Part shown: piece by piece, positions 36,609 through 49,126 of the stretch
Layout of the letters: each line of letters starts with the position of its first letter
How positions within the stretch are numbered: the first letter of the stretch is position 1
Source of the DNA: Pseudomonas sp. GR 6-02
GTDB taxonomy: Bacteria > Pseudomonadota > Gammaproteobacteria > Pseudomonadales > Pseudomonadaceae
Direction: 5' to 3'
Length of the DNA: 64,000 bases
NCBI RefSeq assembly: GCF_001655615.1
Contig: NZ_CP011567.1
Coordinates: 2,303,001 to 2,367,000, forward strand
The notes under the pieces: generated by a model
Databases searched by the model: none
What the model saw: only the letters and a program-made list of their open reading frames with translations
What the model was told of the DNA's origin: nothing
Position numbers and translations under genes: made by a program

Positions 36609-38111
36609 ATGAGCGACGCCCCGGTCATAGGTCATTACATCGACGGTCAGGTGCAGGACAGCGGTAGCGAGCGGTTCAGCAATGTCTTCAATCCGGCCAC
36701 CGGCAGCGTTCAGGCGCGGGTCGGGCTGGCCAGCCAGAAGACCGTGGACGAGGCCGTCGCTTCGGCCATGAAGGCGTTCCCGGCCTGGTCCGAGCAATCG
36801 TCCCTGCGCCGTTCGCGGGTGATGTTCAAGTTCAAGGAATTGCTCGACCGCCATCACAACGAACTGGCCGAAATCATTAGCCGCGAACACGGCAAGGTGT
36901 TCTCCGACGCCAAGGGCGAAGTGACCCGTGGCATCGAAATCGTCGAATACGCCTGCGGTGCGCCGAACCTGCTGAAAACCGATTTCAGCGACAACATCGG
37001 CGGTGGCATCGACAACTGGAACCTGCGCCAGCCATTGGGCGTCTGCGCCGGCGTTACGCCGTTCAACTTCCCGGTGATGGTGCCGCTGTGGATGATCCCG
37101 TTGGCGCTGGTCACCGGCAACTGCTTCATCCTCAAACCGTCTGAACGTGATCCATCCGCCAGTTTGTTGATGGCTCGCTTGCTCACCGAAGCCGGGTTGC
37201 CGGACGGTGTGTTCAACGTGGTCCAGGGCGACAAGGCGGCGGTCGATGCCTTGCTGCAACACCCGGACATCGAGGCGATTTCCTTTGTCGGCTCGACGCC
37301 GATTGCCGAGTACATCCACCAGCAAGCCACCTCGCGCGGCAAGCGTGTACAAGCGCTGGGCGGGGCGAAGAACCACATGATCGTCATGCCCGATGCCGAT
37401 CTGGACCAGGCGGCGGACGCGCTGATCGGCGCGGCGTACGGCTCGGCCGGTGAGCGTTGCATGGCGATTTCGATTGCCGTGGCCGTGGGTGATGTCGGTG
37501 ACCAGTTGATTGCCAAACTGCTGCCGCGCATCGATCAACTGAAGGTCGGCAACGGTATGCAGGGCGACAGCGACATGGGGCCGCTAGTGACCGCCGAACA
37601 CAAGGCCAAGGTCGAGGGTTTTATCGGCGAAGGCGTGGCCCAGGGCGCGCAGCTGATTGTCGATGGGCGCAACTTCAAGGTGCCGGGCGCCGAGAAAGGC
37701 TTCTTCGTCGGCGCCACGCTGTTCGACAAGGTCACGACCGAGATGAGCATCTACCAGCAAGAGATCTTTGGACCGGTGCTGGGCATTGTGCGCGTGCCGG
37801 ACTTCGCCAGCGCCGTGGCGCTGATCAACGCCCATGAATTCGGCAACGGCGTGTCCTGTTTCACCAGCGACGGCGGCATTGCCCGCTCGTTTGCCCGCAG
37901 CATCAAGGTCGGCATGGTCGGCATCAACGTACCGATTCCGGTGCCCATGGCCTGGCACTCGTTCGGCGGCTGGAAGCGCTCGCTGTTCGGTGATCACCAC
38001 GCTTATGGCGAAGAAGGCATTCGCTTCTACAGCCGCTACAAAAGCGTGATGCAGCGTTGGCCCGACAGCATCGCCAAGGGCCCTGAATTCAGCATGCCGA
38101 CAGCCAAATAA
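36609..38111 (+). CDS. iolA: Methylmalonate-semialdehyde dehydrogenase
   Basis: The 500-residue CoA-acylating aldehyde dehydrogenase has [15 protein letters not shown], the NAD-loop [11 protein letters not shown], and the catalytic Cys in AGERCMAIS. In this pathway it converts malonate semialdehyde to acetyl-CoA; homologous MmsA acts on methylmalonate semialdehyde from valine. GGGAGA precedes the ATG. Confidence 0.92.
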   Translation: MSDAPVIGHYIDGQVQDSGSERFSNVFNPATGSVQARVGLASQKTVDEAVASAMKAFPAWSEQSSLRRSRVMFKFKELLDRHHNELAEIISREHGKVFSDAKGEVTRGIEIVEYACGAPNLLKTDFSDNIGGGIDNWNLRQPLGVCAGVTPFNFPVMVPLWMIPLALVTGNCFILKPSERDPSASLLMARLLTEAGLPDGVFNVVQGDKAAVDALLQHPDIEAISFVGSTPIAEYIHQQATSRGKRVQALGGAKNHMIVMPDADLDQAADALIGAAYGSAGERCMAISIAVAVGDVGDQLIAKLLPRIDQLKVGNGMQGDSDMGPLVTAEHKAKVEGFIGEGVAQGAQLIVDGRNFKVPGAEKGFFVGATLFDKVTTEMSIYQQEIFGPVLGIVRVPDFASAVALINAHEFGNGVSCFTSDGGIARSFARSIKVGMVGINVPIPVPMAWHSFGGWKRSLFGDHHAYGEEGIRFYSRYKSVMQRWPDSIAKGPEFSMPTAK

Positions 38112-38137
38112 TTCACGTGTGCGGAGAACAACAAAAA

Positions 38138-38959
38138 ATGAGCAAACCCCTGCGTTTCGCCTTGAACCGTATGGTCGCCCCACGTTTGTCCCTGCCGGCG
38201 TTCATCGAGTTGGCGGTGACCCTCAAGGCCGACGCCATCGAGATTCGCAACGACCTCAAAGGCGTCGAGATCGAGGATGGCACCGCACCCGAACACGTCC
38301 GTGAGCTGTGCGCGGCCAAAGGCATCACTGTGCTGTCGATCAACGCGCTGTATCCGTTCGATGTCTGGAATGACGAGCGCCGCGCACACGCCCTGAAGCT
38401 TGCCGCTTATGCCCGTGACTGTGGCGCACGGGGCTTGGTGATGTGCCCATTGAACGACCGCGCCGATCCACGAACCGAAGCGCAGCGTGCGTCCGGCCTG
38501 CGCACGGCGTTGAGTGAACTGGCACCGATCCTGCGCGATCACGGCATTCTCGGCTTCATCGAACCGCTGGGTTTCGAAGAATGCTCGCTGCGGCGCAAAC
38601 GCACGGCAGTCGATGCGATCAAGGCCATCGGAGGGCTGGATGTGTTTCGTCTGGTGCATGACACCTTCCACCATCACCTGGCCAGCGAGCATGAATTCTT
38701 CCCTGAGCTGACCGGGCTGGTGCACATCTCCGGCGTCGAAGATGCCGAGGCGCCACTGGCGACCATTCGTGACGGCCATCGGGTGCTGGTGGGCGAGGGC
38801 GACATCCTCGGCAATGCGGCGCAGATCGACACCTTGCTCAGTAGCGGCTATAGCGGCTACCTGTCGTTCGAACCGTTTGCCGACAGCGTCCATGGCCTGG
38901 CGGATATCCAGACGGCGATCGGCGCGAGTATGGATCACCTGCAGAAATCCCTGAGCTGA
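38138..38959 (+). CDS. iolI: Inosose isomerase-like TIM-barrel protein
   Basis: The 273-residue protein belongs to the AP endonuclease 2-like TIM barrel superfamily. Metal-binding segments include [33 protein letters not shown] and [12 protein letters not shown], as in IolI, which interconverts inosose isomers. CGGAG precedes ATG 38138. Confidence 0.85.
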   Translation: MSKPLRFALNRMVAPRLSLPAFIELAVTLKADAIEIRNDLKGVEIEDGTAPEHVRELCAAKGITVLSINALYPFDVWNDERRAHALKLAAYARDCGARGLVMCPLNDRADPRTEAQRASGLRTALSELAPILRDHGILGFIEPLGFEECSLRRKRTAVDAIKAIGGLDVFRLVHDTFHHHLASEHEFFPELTGLVHISGVEDAEAPLATIRDGHRVLVGEGDILGNAAQIDTLLSSGYSGYLSFEPFADSVHGLADIQTAIGASMDHLQKSLS

Positions 38960-38990
38960 CATCGGATTTGCATACGGAAAAGGTGCGAGC

Positions 38991-41979
<2,989 letters not shown>

Positions 41980-41981
41980 TC

Positions 41982-42087
41982 GATCGTTCCCACGCTCAGC
42001 GTGGGAATGCATCCCGTGACGCTCCGCGTCACAAAACGGACGCAGAGCGTCAATGGTGGCGTTCCCACGCAGAGCGCGGGAACGATC
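41982..42087. repeat. Palindromic repeat element in the iol operon
   Basis: GATCGTTCCCACGC at the left end and GCGGGAACGATC at the right end are near-perfect inverted repeats. Internal imperfect inverted repeats lie around CGTGGGAATGC / GGCGTTCCCACG and GACGCTCCGCGTC. It fills the gap between iolG and the next gene. A 26-base perfect palindrome made only of its ends occurs at 61180-61205. Confidence 0.75.
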
Positions 42088-42113
42088 AGCTCAAGGTGAT
42101 GGAGAACAAAAAA

Positions 42114-42974
42114 ATGCGCATCGCACTAGACCCCTACATGTACCGCAACCTGTCCCTGGGCAAGATGGTCGACAAGGTCGCCGAGCTCGGTTACGAACAC
42201 ATCGAGCTGTCGCCCCGAGAAGATTTCCTGCCGTTCTATAAAGCCCCGCGAGTCGACAAGGCGCGGATCAAGGAATTTCGCAAAGCCCTGAGCGACACCG
42301 GGGTCAAACTCTCTTCTTTATTACCCATGTACCACTGGGCCGCCGCCGATGAAGGTTTGCGCGTGGCCGCCGTGCGCAACTGGAAGCGGGCGATCCAGAT
42401 TGCCGTGGAGATGGACTGCGAACTGGTCAACACCGAGTTCACCGGCCAGTCGGACAACCCGTTGGTCTGCGAGAACCAGTTCATGCGTTCCATGGACGAA
42501 CTGATCCCCGAGTTCGAACGCGAAGGCATCAAGCTCGATATCCAGGCCCATCCTTATGATTTCTGCGAGCGCAACAACGAGTCGGTGGACATCATTCGCG
42601 GTCTGGACCGCGACTGGATCAACTACCTCTACGCCGCGCCGCACACGTTTTTCTATGACGATGGCGTGGGTGACATCGCCTCGATGCTCAAGTACGCCGG
42701 CTCGAAGCTGAGTCACTTGATCATCGCCGACACCTACAACCACAAGGCTTCTTCGGGCTTGCGCTATATCGTCAACCCGCCGGGCGTCACCGCCACCGTG
42801 CATCAGCACCTGGACATCGGCCAGGGCGAGGTCGACTGGGAAGCGTTTTTCGGCACCTTGCGCGAGATCAAGTTCGATGGCATCGCCACCGTCTCGGTGT
42901 TCGCCTGGGAAGACCGGCCGGACGAGTCCAACCGAATGATGCTCGAACGCGTGACCCGCGAACTCTGCCAATAG
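42114..42974 (+). CDS. IolH-like TIM-barrel isomerase/epimerase
   Basis: The 286-residue protein begins [16 protein letters not shown] and has [40 protein letters not shown] and [13 protein letters not shown], resembling IolH of Bacillus inositol clusters. GGAGA before ATG 42114 supports this start; the palindromic element ends 26 bases upstream. The exact reaction is not known. Confidence 0.8.
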   Translation: MRIALDPYMYRNLSLGKMVDKVAELGYEHIELSPREDFLPFYKAPRVDKARIKEFRKALSDTGVKLSSLLPMYHWAAADEGLRVAAVRNWKRAIQIAVEMDCELVNTEFTGQSDNPLVCENQFMRSMDELIPEFEREGIKLDIQAHPYDFCERNNESVDIIRGLDRDWINYLYAAPHTFFYDDGVGDIASMLKYAGSKLSHLIIADTYNHKASSGLRYIVNPPGVTATVHQHLDIGQGEVDWEAFFGTLREIKFDGIATVSVFAWEDRPDESNRMMLERVTRELCQ

Positions 42975-42983
42975 CCCCACCCC

Positions 42984-43059
42984 CTGTAGGAGCGAGGCTT
43001 GCCCGCGAAGAGGCCCTCAAGATCGCTAAAAGCTTCGCGGGCAAGCCTCGCTCCTACGG
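42984..43059. repeat. Short REPIN
   Basis: CTGTAGGAGCGAGGCTTGCC continuing to 43010 is mirrored at 43033-43059 with one mismatch, around a 22-base spacer. It is the same family as 13899-13992 and lies between the IolH-like and dehydrogenase genes. Confidence 0.88.
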
Positions 43060-43083
43060 ATCATGTGAACACAGGAATTAATT

Positions 43084-44136
43084 ATGCGTATCGGACTTGT
43101 CGGTTACGGCCATGGCGGCCGGTTTTTCCATGCTCCGCTGATCAGCAGCTTGCCGGCGGCGACGTTTGTGGGCGTGGTCACCCGTTCCGCCGAGCGCCGA
43201 CAACTGCTGGCCACGGAACATCCCGGTGTGCCGGCCTTCGACAGCATTGGCCAACTGGTCGAAGCCGGGGTTGATGTGCTGGTGGTGTCCACGCCGCTCA
43301 AAGGTCGTCCGGCGTTGGTGCTCGACGCAATCGAACACGGGGTGGCGGTGGTCAGCGACAAGCCGTTCGCCGCCGATACGCAACAGGCGCAAACCCTGAT
43401 CACCATGGCCGAGCGTCAGGGCGTGCATTTGAGCGTCTACCAGAACCGGCGCTGGGATTCGGATTTCCTCACCGTACGCAAACTCATCGAGTCCGGTGCC
43501 TTGGGCAAGGTCACCCGTTTCGAGTCGCGGATCGAACGCTACTCGCCACTGTCGGTGAACAACGGCAGCGGCGGTGGTTTCCTGCGCGATCTGGGCAGCC
43601 ATCTGGTGGATCAGGCGTTGCTGTTGTTTGGCCCCGTCACCCGGGTTTACGCCGAACTGGATTACCTCGAAAAAGGCCAGACCTTCGACAACGGCTTCTT
43701 CATGTCCCTGACCCATGCCAGTGGCGTGATCTCGCACCTGAGTGGCAGTTGCCTGCAAAACACCCCCGGCCCGCGTTTTCGCGTGACCGGCACCCAGGGC
43801 TGCTACAGCGTCGACGGTCTGGACGGGCAAGAGGCGTCGGCCCTGGCCGGGCTCACACCCAAATCCGAGGGCGAGCGCTGGGGCGTCGAAGAGCATCGTC
43901 GCTGGGGATGGTTCGAACAGGGCGAGGTGCGAGAGCGGGTGCCGTCCGAGCGAGGTTGCTGGAACCAGTTCTATTTGCAGCTACAAACCGCGTTACAGAG
44001 CGGTGGCCCACTGCCGGTCGAGGCCTGTGATGCACTGGCGACCACCCGCGTGCTAGACGCTGCGCGGCTCAGTTTCGAGCGCCATCAAGTGGTGGCGTTG
44101 AGCGCATTTGAAAGCCATGGAACAAAATCAGAATAA
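43084..44136 (+). CDS. Gfo/Idh/MocA oxidoreductase (scyllo-inositol dehydrogenase-like)
   Basis: This 350-residue protein has GLVGYGHGGRFFHAPL, VVSDKPFAAD and YQNRRWDSDFLTVRKLI, features of the YvaA/IolW branch, which reduces or oxidises scyllo-inosose/scyllo-inositol with NADP. It would widen the pathway to scyllo-inositol. AGGAA precedes the ATG. It is the last gene before the ABC importer promoter region. Confidence 0.83.
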   Translation: MRIGLVGYGHGGRFFHAPLISSLPAATFVGVVTRSAERRQLLATEHPGVPAFDSIGQLVEAGVDVLVVSTPLKGRPALVLDAIEHGVAVVSDKPFAADTQQAQTLITMAERQGVHLSVYQNRRWDSDFLTVRKLIESGALGKVTRFESRIERYSPLSVNNGSGGGFLRDLGSHLVDQALLLFGPVTRVYAELDYLEKGQTFDNGFFMSLTHASGVISHLSGSCLQNTPGPRFRVTGTQGCYSVDGLDGQEASALAGLTPKSEGERWGVEEHRRWGWFEQGEVRERVPSERGCWNQFYLQLQTALQSGGPLPVEACDALATTRVLDAARLSFERHQVVALSAFESHGTKSE

Positions 44137-44157
44137 AATTCTAAAATGAGTTGATAT

Positions 44158-44171
44158 AGAAATTATTTTCC
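44158..44171 (-). promoter_or_regulatory. Second candidate IolR operator
   Basis: Read on the minus strand this is GGAAAATAATTTCT, one base from GGAA-N6-TTCC, and it extends to the same TTTATTGGAAAA 12-mer as the iolC site. An AT-rich palindrome AGAATAAAATTCT lies just before it at 44130-44142. It sits at the start of the 366-base gap 44137-44502 ahead of the importer genes. Confidence 0.5.
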
Positions 44172-44279
44172 AATAAAGTCGTTTCCAGGTTGCCGACTAT
44201 CAACGTCCGATCACGCTCAAGCAGGCCTTGAACGAGTGAAGGACGCACCAAAAACAAGAAACAAAGCCAGGTACCGTCG

Positions 44280-44450
44280 ATGAAAACCTTCAACTCTGCT
44301 CTGCATGCTTTACGTTCCGCGCTGCACCTCTCTCGCGACCTGCCTCGCGTCTCGTTTCATTCCGTCTTTCGCTTGCTTTGCGTTGAACGCAAGGGCGCCC
44401 TGGTCTGCTGCATTCCGGGAGCGCCGATTGTCCGCTTGCCCGCTTACTGA
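44280..44450 (+). CDS. Small ORF upstream of the inositol importer (uncertain)
   Basis: ATG 44280 opens 56 residues (MKTFNSALHALRSALHLSRD...). Codon use is unlike neighbouring genes and only a weak AGG lies upstream. It has no signal peptide, domain or recognised family. It may be a leader ORF or chance; 44143-44502 otherwise holds only the operator and promoter. Confidence 0.2.
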   Translation: MKTFNSALHALRSALHLSRDLPRVSFHSVFRLLCVERKGALVCCIPGAPIVRLPAY

Positions 44451-44502
44451 AATCGTCACGCCTTATCCATAAAACCAACAAGAATGTGGAGAAAGACCTT
44501 TC

Positions 44503-45429
44503 ATGAAGACCAAGATCCGTTTCGCCTCGCTCGCCTTGTCCCTGATGCTCGCCAGCGGTGCCGCACTCGCGGACATGAAGATCGGCGTCAGCATGGCGCA
44601 GTTCGATGACACCTGGCTGACCTACCTGCGCGAATCCATGGACACCAAAGCCAAGTCCTATCCCGATGGCGTCAAGCTGCAGTTCGAAGATGCGCGCAGC
44701 GACGTGGTCAGGCAGTTGAGCCAGGTAGAAAGCTTCATCAGCCAGAAGGTCGACGCCATTGTGGTCAACCCGGTGGATACCGCCGCCACCAAGAAAATTA
44801 CCGAAGCGGCGGTCAAGGCCGGCATTCCGCTGGTGTACGTCAATCGTCGTCCCGACGACCTGAACCTGCCCAAAGGCGTGGTCACTGTCGCCTCCAACGA
44901 TCTGGAGGCCGGTCAGATGCAGATGCAGTACCTGGCGGAAAAAATGGGCGGCAAGGGCGACATCGTGATTCTGCTCGGTGATTTGGCCAACAACTCCACC
45001 ACCAACCGTACCAAGGGCGTAAAAGAGGTGCTGGCCAAGTACCCGAACATCAAGATCGAGCAAGAGCAGAGCGGCATCTGGTCGCGGGACAAGGGCATGA
45101 CCCTGGTCAACGACTGGCTGACCCAGGGCCGCAAGTTCGATGCGGTCGTCTCCAACAACGACGAGATGGCGATTGGCGCGGCCATGGCCCTGCAACAGGC
45201 GGGTGTCGCCAAAGGCAGTGTGCTGATCGCCGGTGTCGACGGTACGCCCGACGGTTTGAACGCGGTGAAGAAGGGCTCTCTGCTGGTCTCGGTGTTCCAG
45301 GACGCCAAGGGGCAGGCTGATGGTTCGGTCGACACGGCGGTGAAAATGGCCAGGAACGAGCCGGTCGAACAGGCCGTGTGGGTGCCGTATCGCTTGATCA
45401 CCTTGCAAAACGTTGACCAGTTCAAATAG
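44503..45429 (+). CDS. Sugar ABC transporter substrate-binding protein (inositol)
   Basis: The 308-residue protein has a signal peptide (to about residue 23, ALA) and a periplasmic binding protein 4/LacI-type fold (VSMAQFDDTWLTYLRESMD, VNPVDTAATKKIT, VSNNDEMAIGAAMALQ). The position at the end of the iol cluster and the shared operator suggest it binds inositol, as IbpA does. GGAGAAAG precedes the ATG. Confidence 0.88.
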   Translation: MKTKIRFASLALSLMLASGAALADMKIGVSMAQFDDTWLTYLRESMDTKAKSYPDGVKLQFEDARSDVVRQLSQVESFISQKVDAIVVNPVDTAATKKITEAAVKAGIPLVYVNRRPDDLNLPKGVVTVASNDLEAGQMQMQYLAEKMGGKGDIVILLGDLANNSTTNRTKGVKEVLAKYPNIKIEQEQSGIWSRDKGMTLVNDWLTQGRKFDAVVSNNDEMAIGAAMALQQAGVAKGSVLIAGVDGTPDGLNAVKKGSLLVSVFQDAKGQADGSVDTAVKMARNEPVEQAVWVPYRLITLQNVDQFK

Positions 45430-45498
45430 TCCGTCCGTTCGATAACAACAATAAGCACGCAAGGTTGCGACGCGACCTTGCTGATGGAGTACCTGATC

Positions 45499-47064
45499 AT
45501 GTTCGCTTCAGCGACTGCTTCGAGCACCCCGTTGGTGGGTATCCAGCCAACCGCAACATCTGTCGATGAGCCGTACCTGCTGGAGATCATCAACGTCAGC
45601 AAGGGTTTTCCCGGTGTGGTGGCCTTGTCCGACGTACAGCTGCGGGTGCGTCCCGGTTCCGTGCTGGCGCTGATGGGCGAAAACGGTGCCGGCAAATCCA
45701 CCCTGATGAAAATCATTGCCGGCATCTACCAGCCGGATGCCGGCGAGTTGCGCCTGCGGGGCAAGCCGGTGGTCTTCGAAACGCCACTGGCCGCGCTCCA
45801 GGCCGGGATCGCGATGATTCACCAGGAACTCAACTTGATGCCGCACATGAGCATCGCCGAGAACATCTGGATCGGCCGTGAGCAGCTCAACGGCCTGCAC
45901 ATGATCGATCACCGCGAAATGCACCGCTGCACCGCCAAACTGCTGGAGCGGCTGCGGATCAATCTCGACCCGGAAGAGCAGGTGGGCAACCTGAGCATCG
46001 CCGAACGGCAGATGGTCGAGATCGCCAAGGCGGTGTCCTACGACTCCGACATCCTGATCATGGACGAACCGACTTCGGCCATTACCGATAAGGAAGTCGC
46101 TCACCTGTTCTCGATCATTGCCGACCTCAAGAGCCAGGGCAAAGGCATCATCTACATCACTCACAAAATGAACGAAGTGTTCAGCATCGCCGATGAAGTG
46201 GCGGTATTCCGCGACGGCGCCTACATCGGCCTGCAACGGGCCGACAGCATGGACGGCGACAGCCTGATTTCGATGATGGTCGGTCGCGAACTGAGCCAGT
46301 TGTTCCCGGTGCGCGAGAAGCCGATCGGCGATCTGTTGCTGTCGGTACGCGATCTCAAGCTGGACGGCATTTTCAAGGATGTCTCCTTCGACCTGCATGC
46401 CGGGGAGATCCTGGGCATTGCCGGGTTGATGGGCTCGGGGCGGACCAATGTCGCCGAGGCGATTTTCGGCATCACTCCGAGTGACGGTGGCGAGATCCGG
46501 CTCGACGGCGAGGTGGTGCGCATCACCGATCCGCACATGGCCATCGAGAAGGGCTTCGCGTTGTTGACCGAAGATCGCAAGCTCAGCGGCCTGTTCCCGT
46601 GCCTGTCGGTGCTGGAAAACATGGAAATGGCGGTATTGCCCCATTACGTCGGCAACGGCTTCATCCAGCAGAAAGCCCTGCGCGCGTTGTGTGAAGACAT
46701 GTGCAAGAAGCTGCGGGTGAAAACGCCGTCGCTGGAGCAGTGCATCGATACCTTGTCCGGCGGCAATCAGCAGAAGGCCTTGCTGGCGCGCTGGCTGATG
46801 ACCAACCCGCGAATCCTGATTCTCGACGAGCCGACCCGGGGCATCGATGTCGGCGCCAAGGCCGAGATCTACCGGCTGATCTCGTACCTGGCCAGCGAAG
46901 GCATGGCGGTGATCATGATTTCTTCGGAACTGCCGGAAGTGCTGGGCATGAGCGACCGGGTCATGGTCATGCACGAGGGCGACCTGATGGGCACCCTCGA
47001 CCGCAGCGAGGCGACCCAGGAACGAGTGATGCAACTGGCCTCGGGCATGTCCGCGGTTCACTAA
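45499..47064 (+). CDS. Sugar ABC transporter ATP-binding protein (inositol)
   Basis: This 521-residue protein contains two ABC cassettes. The first has Walker [10 protein letters not shown], signature [13 protein letters not shown] and Walker [13 protein letters not shown]. The second has the degenerate P-loop [23 protein letters not shown] and [11 protein letters not shown], as in RbsA/XylG-type ATPases. ATG 45499 with GGAG upstream is preferred over TTG 45478. It powers uptake with the flanking genes. Confidence 0.9.
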   Translation: MFASATASSTPLVGIQPTATSVDEPYLLEIINVSKGFPGVVALSDVQLRVRPGSVLALMGENGAGKSTLMKIIAGIYQPDAGELRLRGKPVVFETPLAALQAGIAMIHQELNLMPHMSIAENIWIGREQLNGLHMIDHREMHRCTAKLLERLRINLDPEEQVGNLSIAERQMVEIAKAVSYDSDILIMDEPTSAITDKEVAHLFSIIADLKSQGKGIIYITHKMNEVFSIADEVAVFRDGAYIGLQRADSMDGDSLISMMVGRELSQLFPVREKPIGDLLLSVRDLKLDGIFKDVSFDLHAGEILGIAGLMGSGRTNVAEAIFGITPSDGGEIRLDGEVVRITDPHMAIEKGFALLTEDRKLSGLFPCLSVLENMEMAVLPHYVGNGFIQQKALRALCEDMCKKLRVKTPSLEQCIDTLSGGNQQKALLARWLMTNPRILILDEPTRGIDVGAKAEIYRLISYLASEGMAVIMISSELPEVLGMSDRVMVMHEGDLMGTLDRSEATQERVMQLASGMSAVH

Positions 47065-47121
47065 TGGATGCTGGCGGTGGCCGTGGCCGCCGTCGACGAC
47101 GCAATAGAAGGGTGAGTGGTT

Positions 47122-48144
47122 ATGAACGCGATACTGGAAAACAAGCCTGCAATGGCACCGGTCAAGAGTCGTCGGCGCTTCCCGACCGAGCTGAGTATCT
47201 TCCTGGTACTGATCGGCATCGGCCTGGTCTTCGAGCTGTTCGGCTGGATCGTGCGGGACCAGAGCTTCCTGATGAACTCTCAGCGCCTGGTGCTGATGAT
47301 CCTGCAAGTGTCGATCATCGGCCTGCTGGCAATCGGGGTAACCCAGGTCATCATCACCACCGGTATCGACCTTTCCTCGGGTTCGGTGCTGGCGCTGTCG
47401 GCGATGATTGCCGCCAGCCTAGCCCAGACCTCGGACTTTGCCCGGGCGGTGTTTCCGTCCCTGACTGACTTGCCGGTGTGGATTCCAGTGATCGCCGGGC
47501 TGGGGGTGGGATTGCTGGCGGGGGCGATCAACGGCAGCATCATTGCAATCACCGGGATTCCACCGTTCATTGCCACCCTCGGCATGATGGTCTCGGCGCG
47601 CGGTCTGGCGCGCTACTACACCGAAGGTCAGCCGGTGAGCATGCTCTCGGATTCCTACACAGCCATAGGGCACGGCGCGATGCCGGTGATCATCTTTCTG
47701 GTGGTGGCAGTGATCTTTCACATTGCCCTGCGCTACACCAAGTACGGTAAATACACCTACGCCATTGGCGGCAACATGCAGGCGGCGCGCACCTCCGGGA
47801 TCAACGTCAAGCGCCATCTGGTGATCGTCTACAGCATCGCCGGGTTGCTTGCCGGCTTGGCCGGGGTGGTGGCATCGGCACGGGCCGCGACCGGGCAAGC
47901 CGGGATGGGCATGTCTTATGAATTGGACGCGATTGCCGCGGCGGTCATCGGCGGCACCAGCCTGGCCGGTGGCGTTGGGCGCATCACCGGCACCGTAATC
48001 GGGGCATTGATTCTCGGGGTCATGGCCAGCGGCTTTACCTTTGTCGGTGTTGACGCTTATATTCAAGACATTATCAAGGGGCTGATTATTGTGGTGGCGG
48101 TGGTCATCGACCAGTACCGCAACAAGCGCAAACTCAAGCGCTAA
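47122..48144 (+). CDS. Sugar ABC transporter permease (inositol)
   Basis: The 340-residue product is a RbsC/XylH-type permease with eight to ten helices, VIITTGIDLSSGSVLALSAM, and the conserved GGNMQAARTSGINVKRHL cytoplasmic loop. AAGGGTGAG lies before ATG 47122. A strong hairpin follows the stop, marking the end of the importer operon. Confidence 0.9.
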   Translation: MNAILENKPAMAPVKSRRRFPTELSIFLVLIGIGLVFELFGWIVRDQSFLMNSQRLVLMILQVSIIGLLAIGVTQVIITTGIDLSSGSVLALSAMIAASLAQTSDFARAVFPSLTDLPVWIPVIAGLGVGLLAGAINGSIIAITGIPPFIATLGMMVSARGLARYYTEGQPVSMLSDSYTAIGHGAMPVIIFLVVAVIFHIALRYTKYGKYTYAIGGNMQAARTSGINVKRHLVIVYSIAGLLAGLAGVVASARAATGQAGMGMSYELDAIAAAVIGGTSLAGGVGRITGTVIGALILGVMASGFTFVGVDAYIQDIIKGLIIVVAVVIDQYRNKRKLKR

Positions 48145-48163
48145 ACCACGCGAAAGACGAAAC

Positions 48164-48190
48164 TGCGCCACGCCTGACCCGCGTGGCGCA
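48164..48190 (+). terminator. Hairpin terminator after the importer operon
   Basis: TGCGCCACGC (48164-48173) pairs perfectly with GCGTGGCGCA (48181-48190) around a seven-base loop. A moderately T-rich stretch follows (GTTTGTCTTCTAT). The rest of the gap 48191-48470 shows nothing definite beyond a likely promoter for the next gene. Confidence 0.65.
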
Positions 48191-48470
48191 GCCGTTTGTC
48201 TTCTATATACAGCCGCTGGACTGAATTTCTTGCTATAAACGCACTCCGATAAGCGCCTCAAAGCTCGCCATAGAGCACTTTCAGGGCTTTGTCGGACAGA
48301 TTTGCTGTCTTTTCAGTTGCTGAGGCCTCAAGTCGGCCTTAGACTGCCGCCCCTCGTAAATTGAGTGCCGGGTGGCGCTTGGAATAAACGGCGCCGTTCC
48401 AATGACCGCACAAGGCTCAACGGAACGCTCCCTAATTCGCCTTAATGCACGTTTTTTTATAGAGATATCA

Positions 48471-48875
48471 ATGACAAAGGACAAGTTGCTGGCCATGCCG
48501 GCGGATGACTACATGAATGCCGAGCAACATGCTTTTTTCTCTGAGCTGTTGCAGAACATGAAAGTCGAAACCCATGAGCGCATCGAACAGAATCGCATCG
48601 CCATCGAGAGCCTGGACACCCCGGCCGATCCGGCTGACGCGGCTTCTGTCGAAGAAGAGCGCACCTGGCTGGTGAACGCGATCGATCGCGACCAGCGCAT
48701 GCTGCCTCAGTTGGAACAGGCCCTGGAACGCATCAAGGAAGACAGCTTCGGCTGGTGCGATGACAGCGGCGAGCCAATTGGCCTCAAGCGCCTGCTGATC
48801 AGCCCGACCACCAAGTACTGCATCGAAGCTCAAGAACGTCACGAGCAGATCGACAAGCACCAGCGTCAGGCCTGA
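48471..48875 (+). CDS. DksA2-like transcription factor
   Basis: This 134-residue protein has the DksA coiled coil and a TraR/DksA C-terminal domain. The zinc finger is partial: only two of four ligands remain (GWCDDS and KYCIEA), as in zinc-independent DksA2 of P. aeruginosa. Such proteins bind RNA polymerase with ppGpp and replace DksA under zinc limitation. The start MTKDKLLAMPADDY matches the family; the ribosome binding site is weak (AGAG). Confidence 0.83.
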   Translation: MTKDKLLAMPADDYMNAEQHAFFSELLQNMKVETHERIEQNRIAIESLDTPADPADAASVEEERTWLVNAIDRDQRMLPQLEQALERIKEDSFGWCDDSGEPIGLKRLLISPTTKYCIEAQERHEQIDKHQRQA

Positions 48876-48883
48876 TTCTGTGA

Positions 48884-48908
48884 GGCAGCCAGCTAATAAC
48901 TGGCTGCC
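48884..48908 (+). terminator. Hairpin after the DksA2-like gene
   Basis: GGCAGCCAG (48884-48892) pairs perfectly with CTGGCTGCC (48900-48908) around a seven-base loop, ten bases after the stop. There is no long T-run. Confidence 0.55.
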
Positions 48909-48912
48909 TTGA

Positions 48913-48986
48913 AAAGATCGCAGCCTTTGGCAGCTCCTACAGGTTTATGTGAACCCGTGCAGGAGCTGCCGAAGGCTGCGATCTTT
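48913..48986. repeat. REPIN
   Basis: AAAGATCGCAGCC and GGCAGCTCCTACAGG are mirrored by CAGGAGCTGCC and GGCTGCGATCTTT, a third REP family in this window. Partial copies occur near 21640-21670 and 23115-23135. Confidence 0.85.
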
Positions 48987-49126
48987 GCTTTTCGACGTCT
49001 GCGAAAACACCCGTGCACTTCTATTGATCTGCTGCAACCCCCCACTACTAACGGACCATAGATAATGGCCTTGTGGTGGCGTTTAATGCGGATACAACAA
49101 TTAGAAGATGCCTGGGGTGACAAACG

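Noticed and set aside
45508..47307. A 599-residue open frame on the minus strand across the importer ATPase gene
   Set aside because: It is a mirror of the real gene caused by GC-rich third codon positions; composition is His/Arg/Gln-rich and no motif is present.
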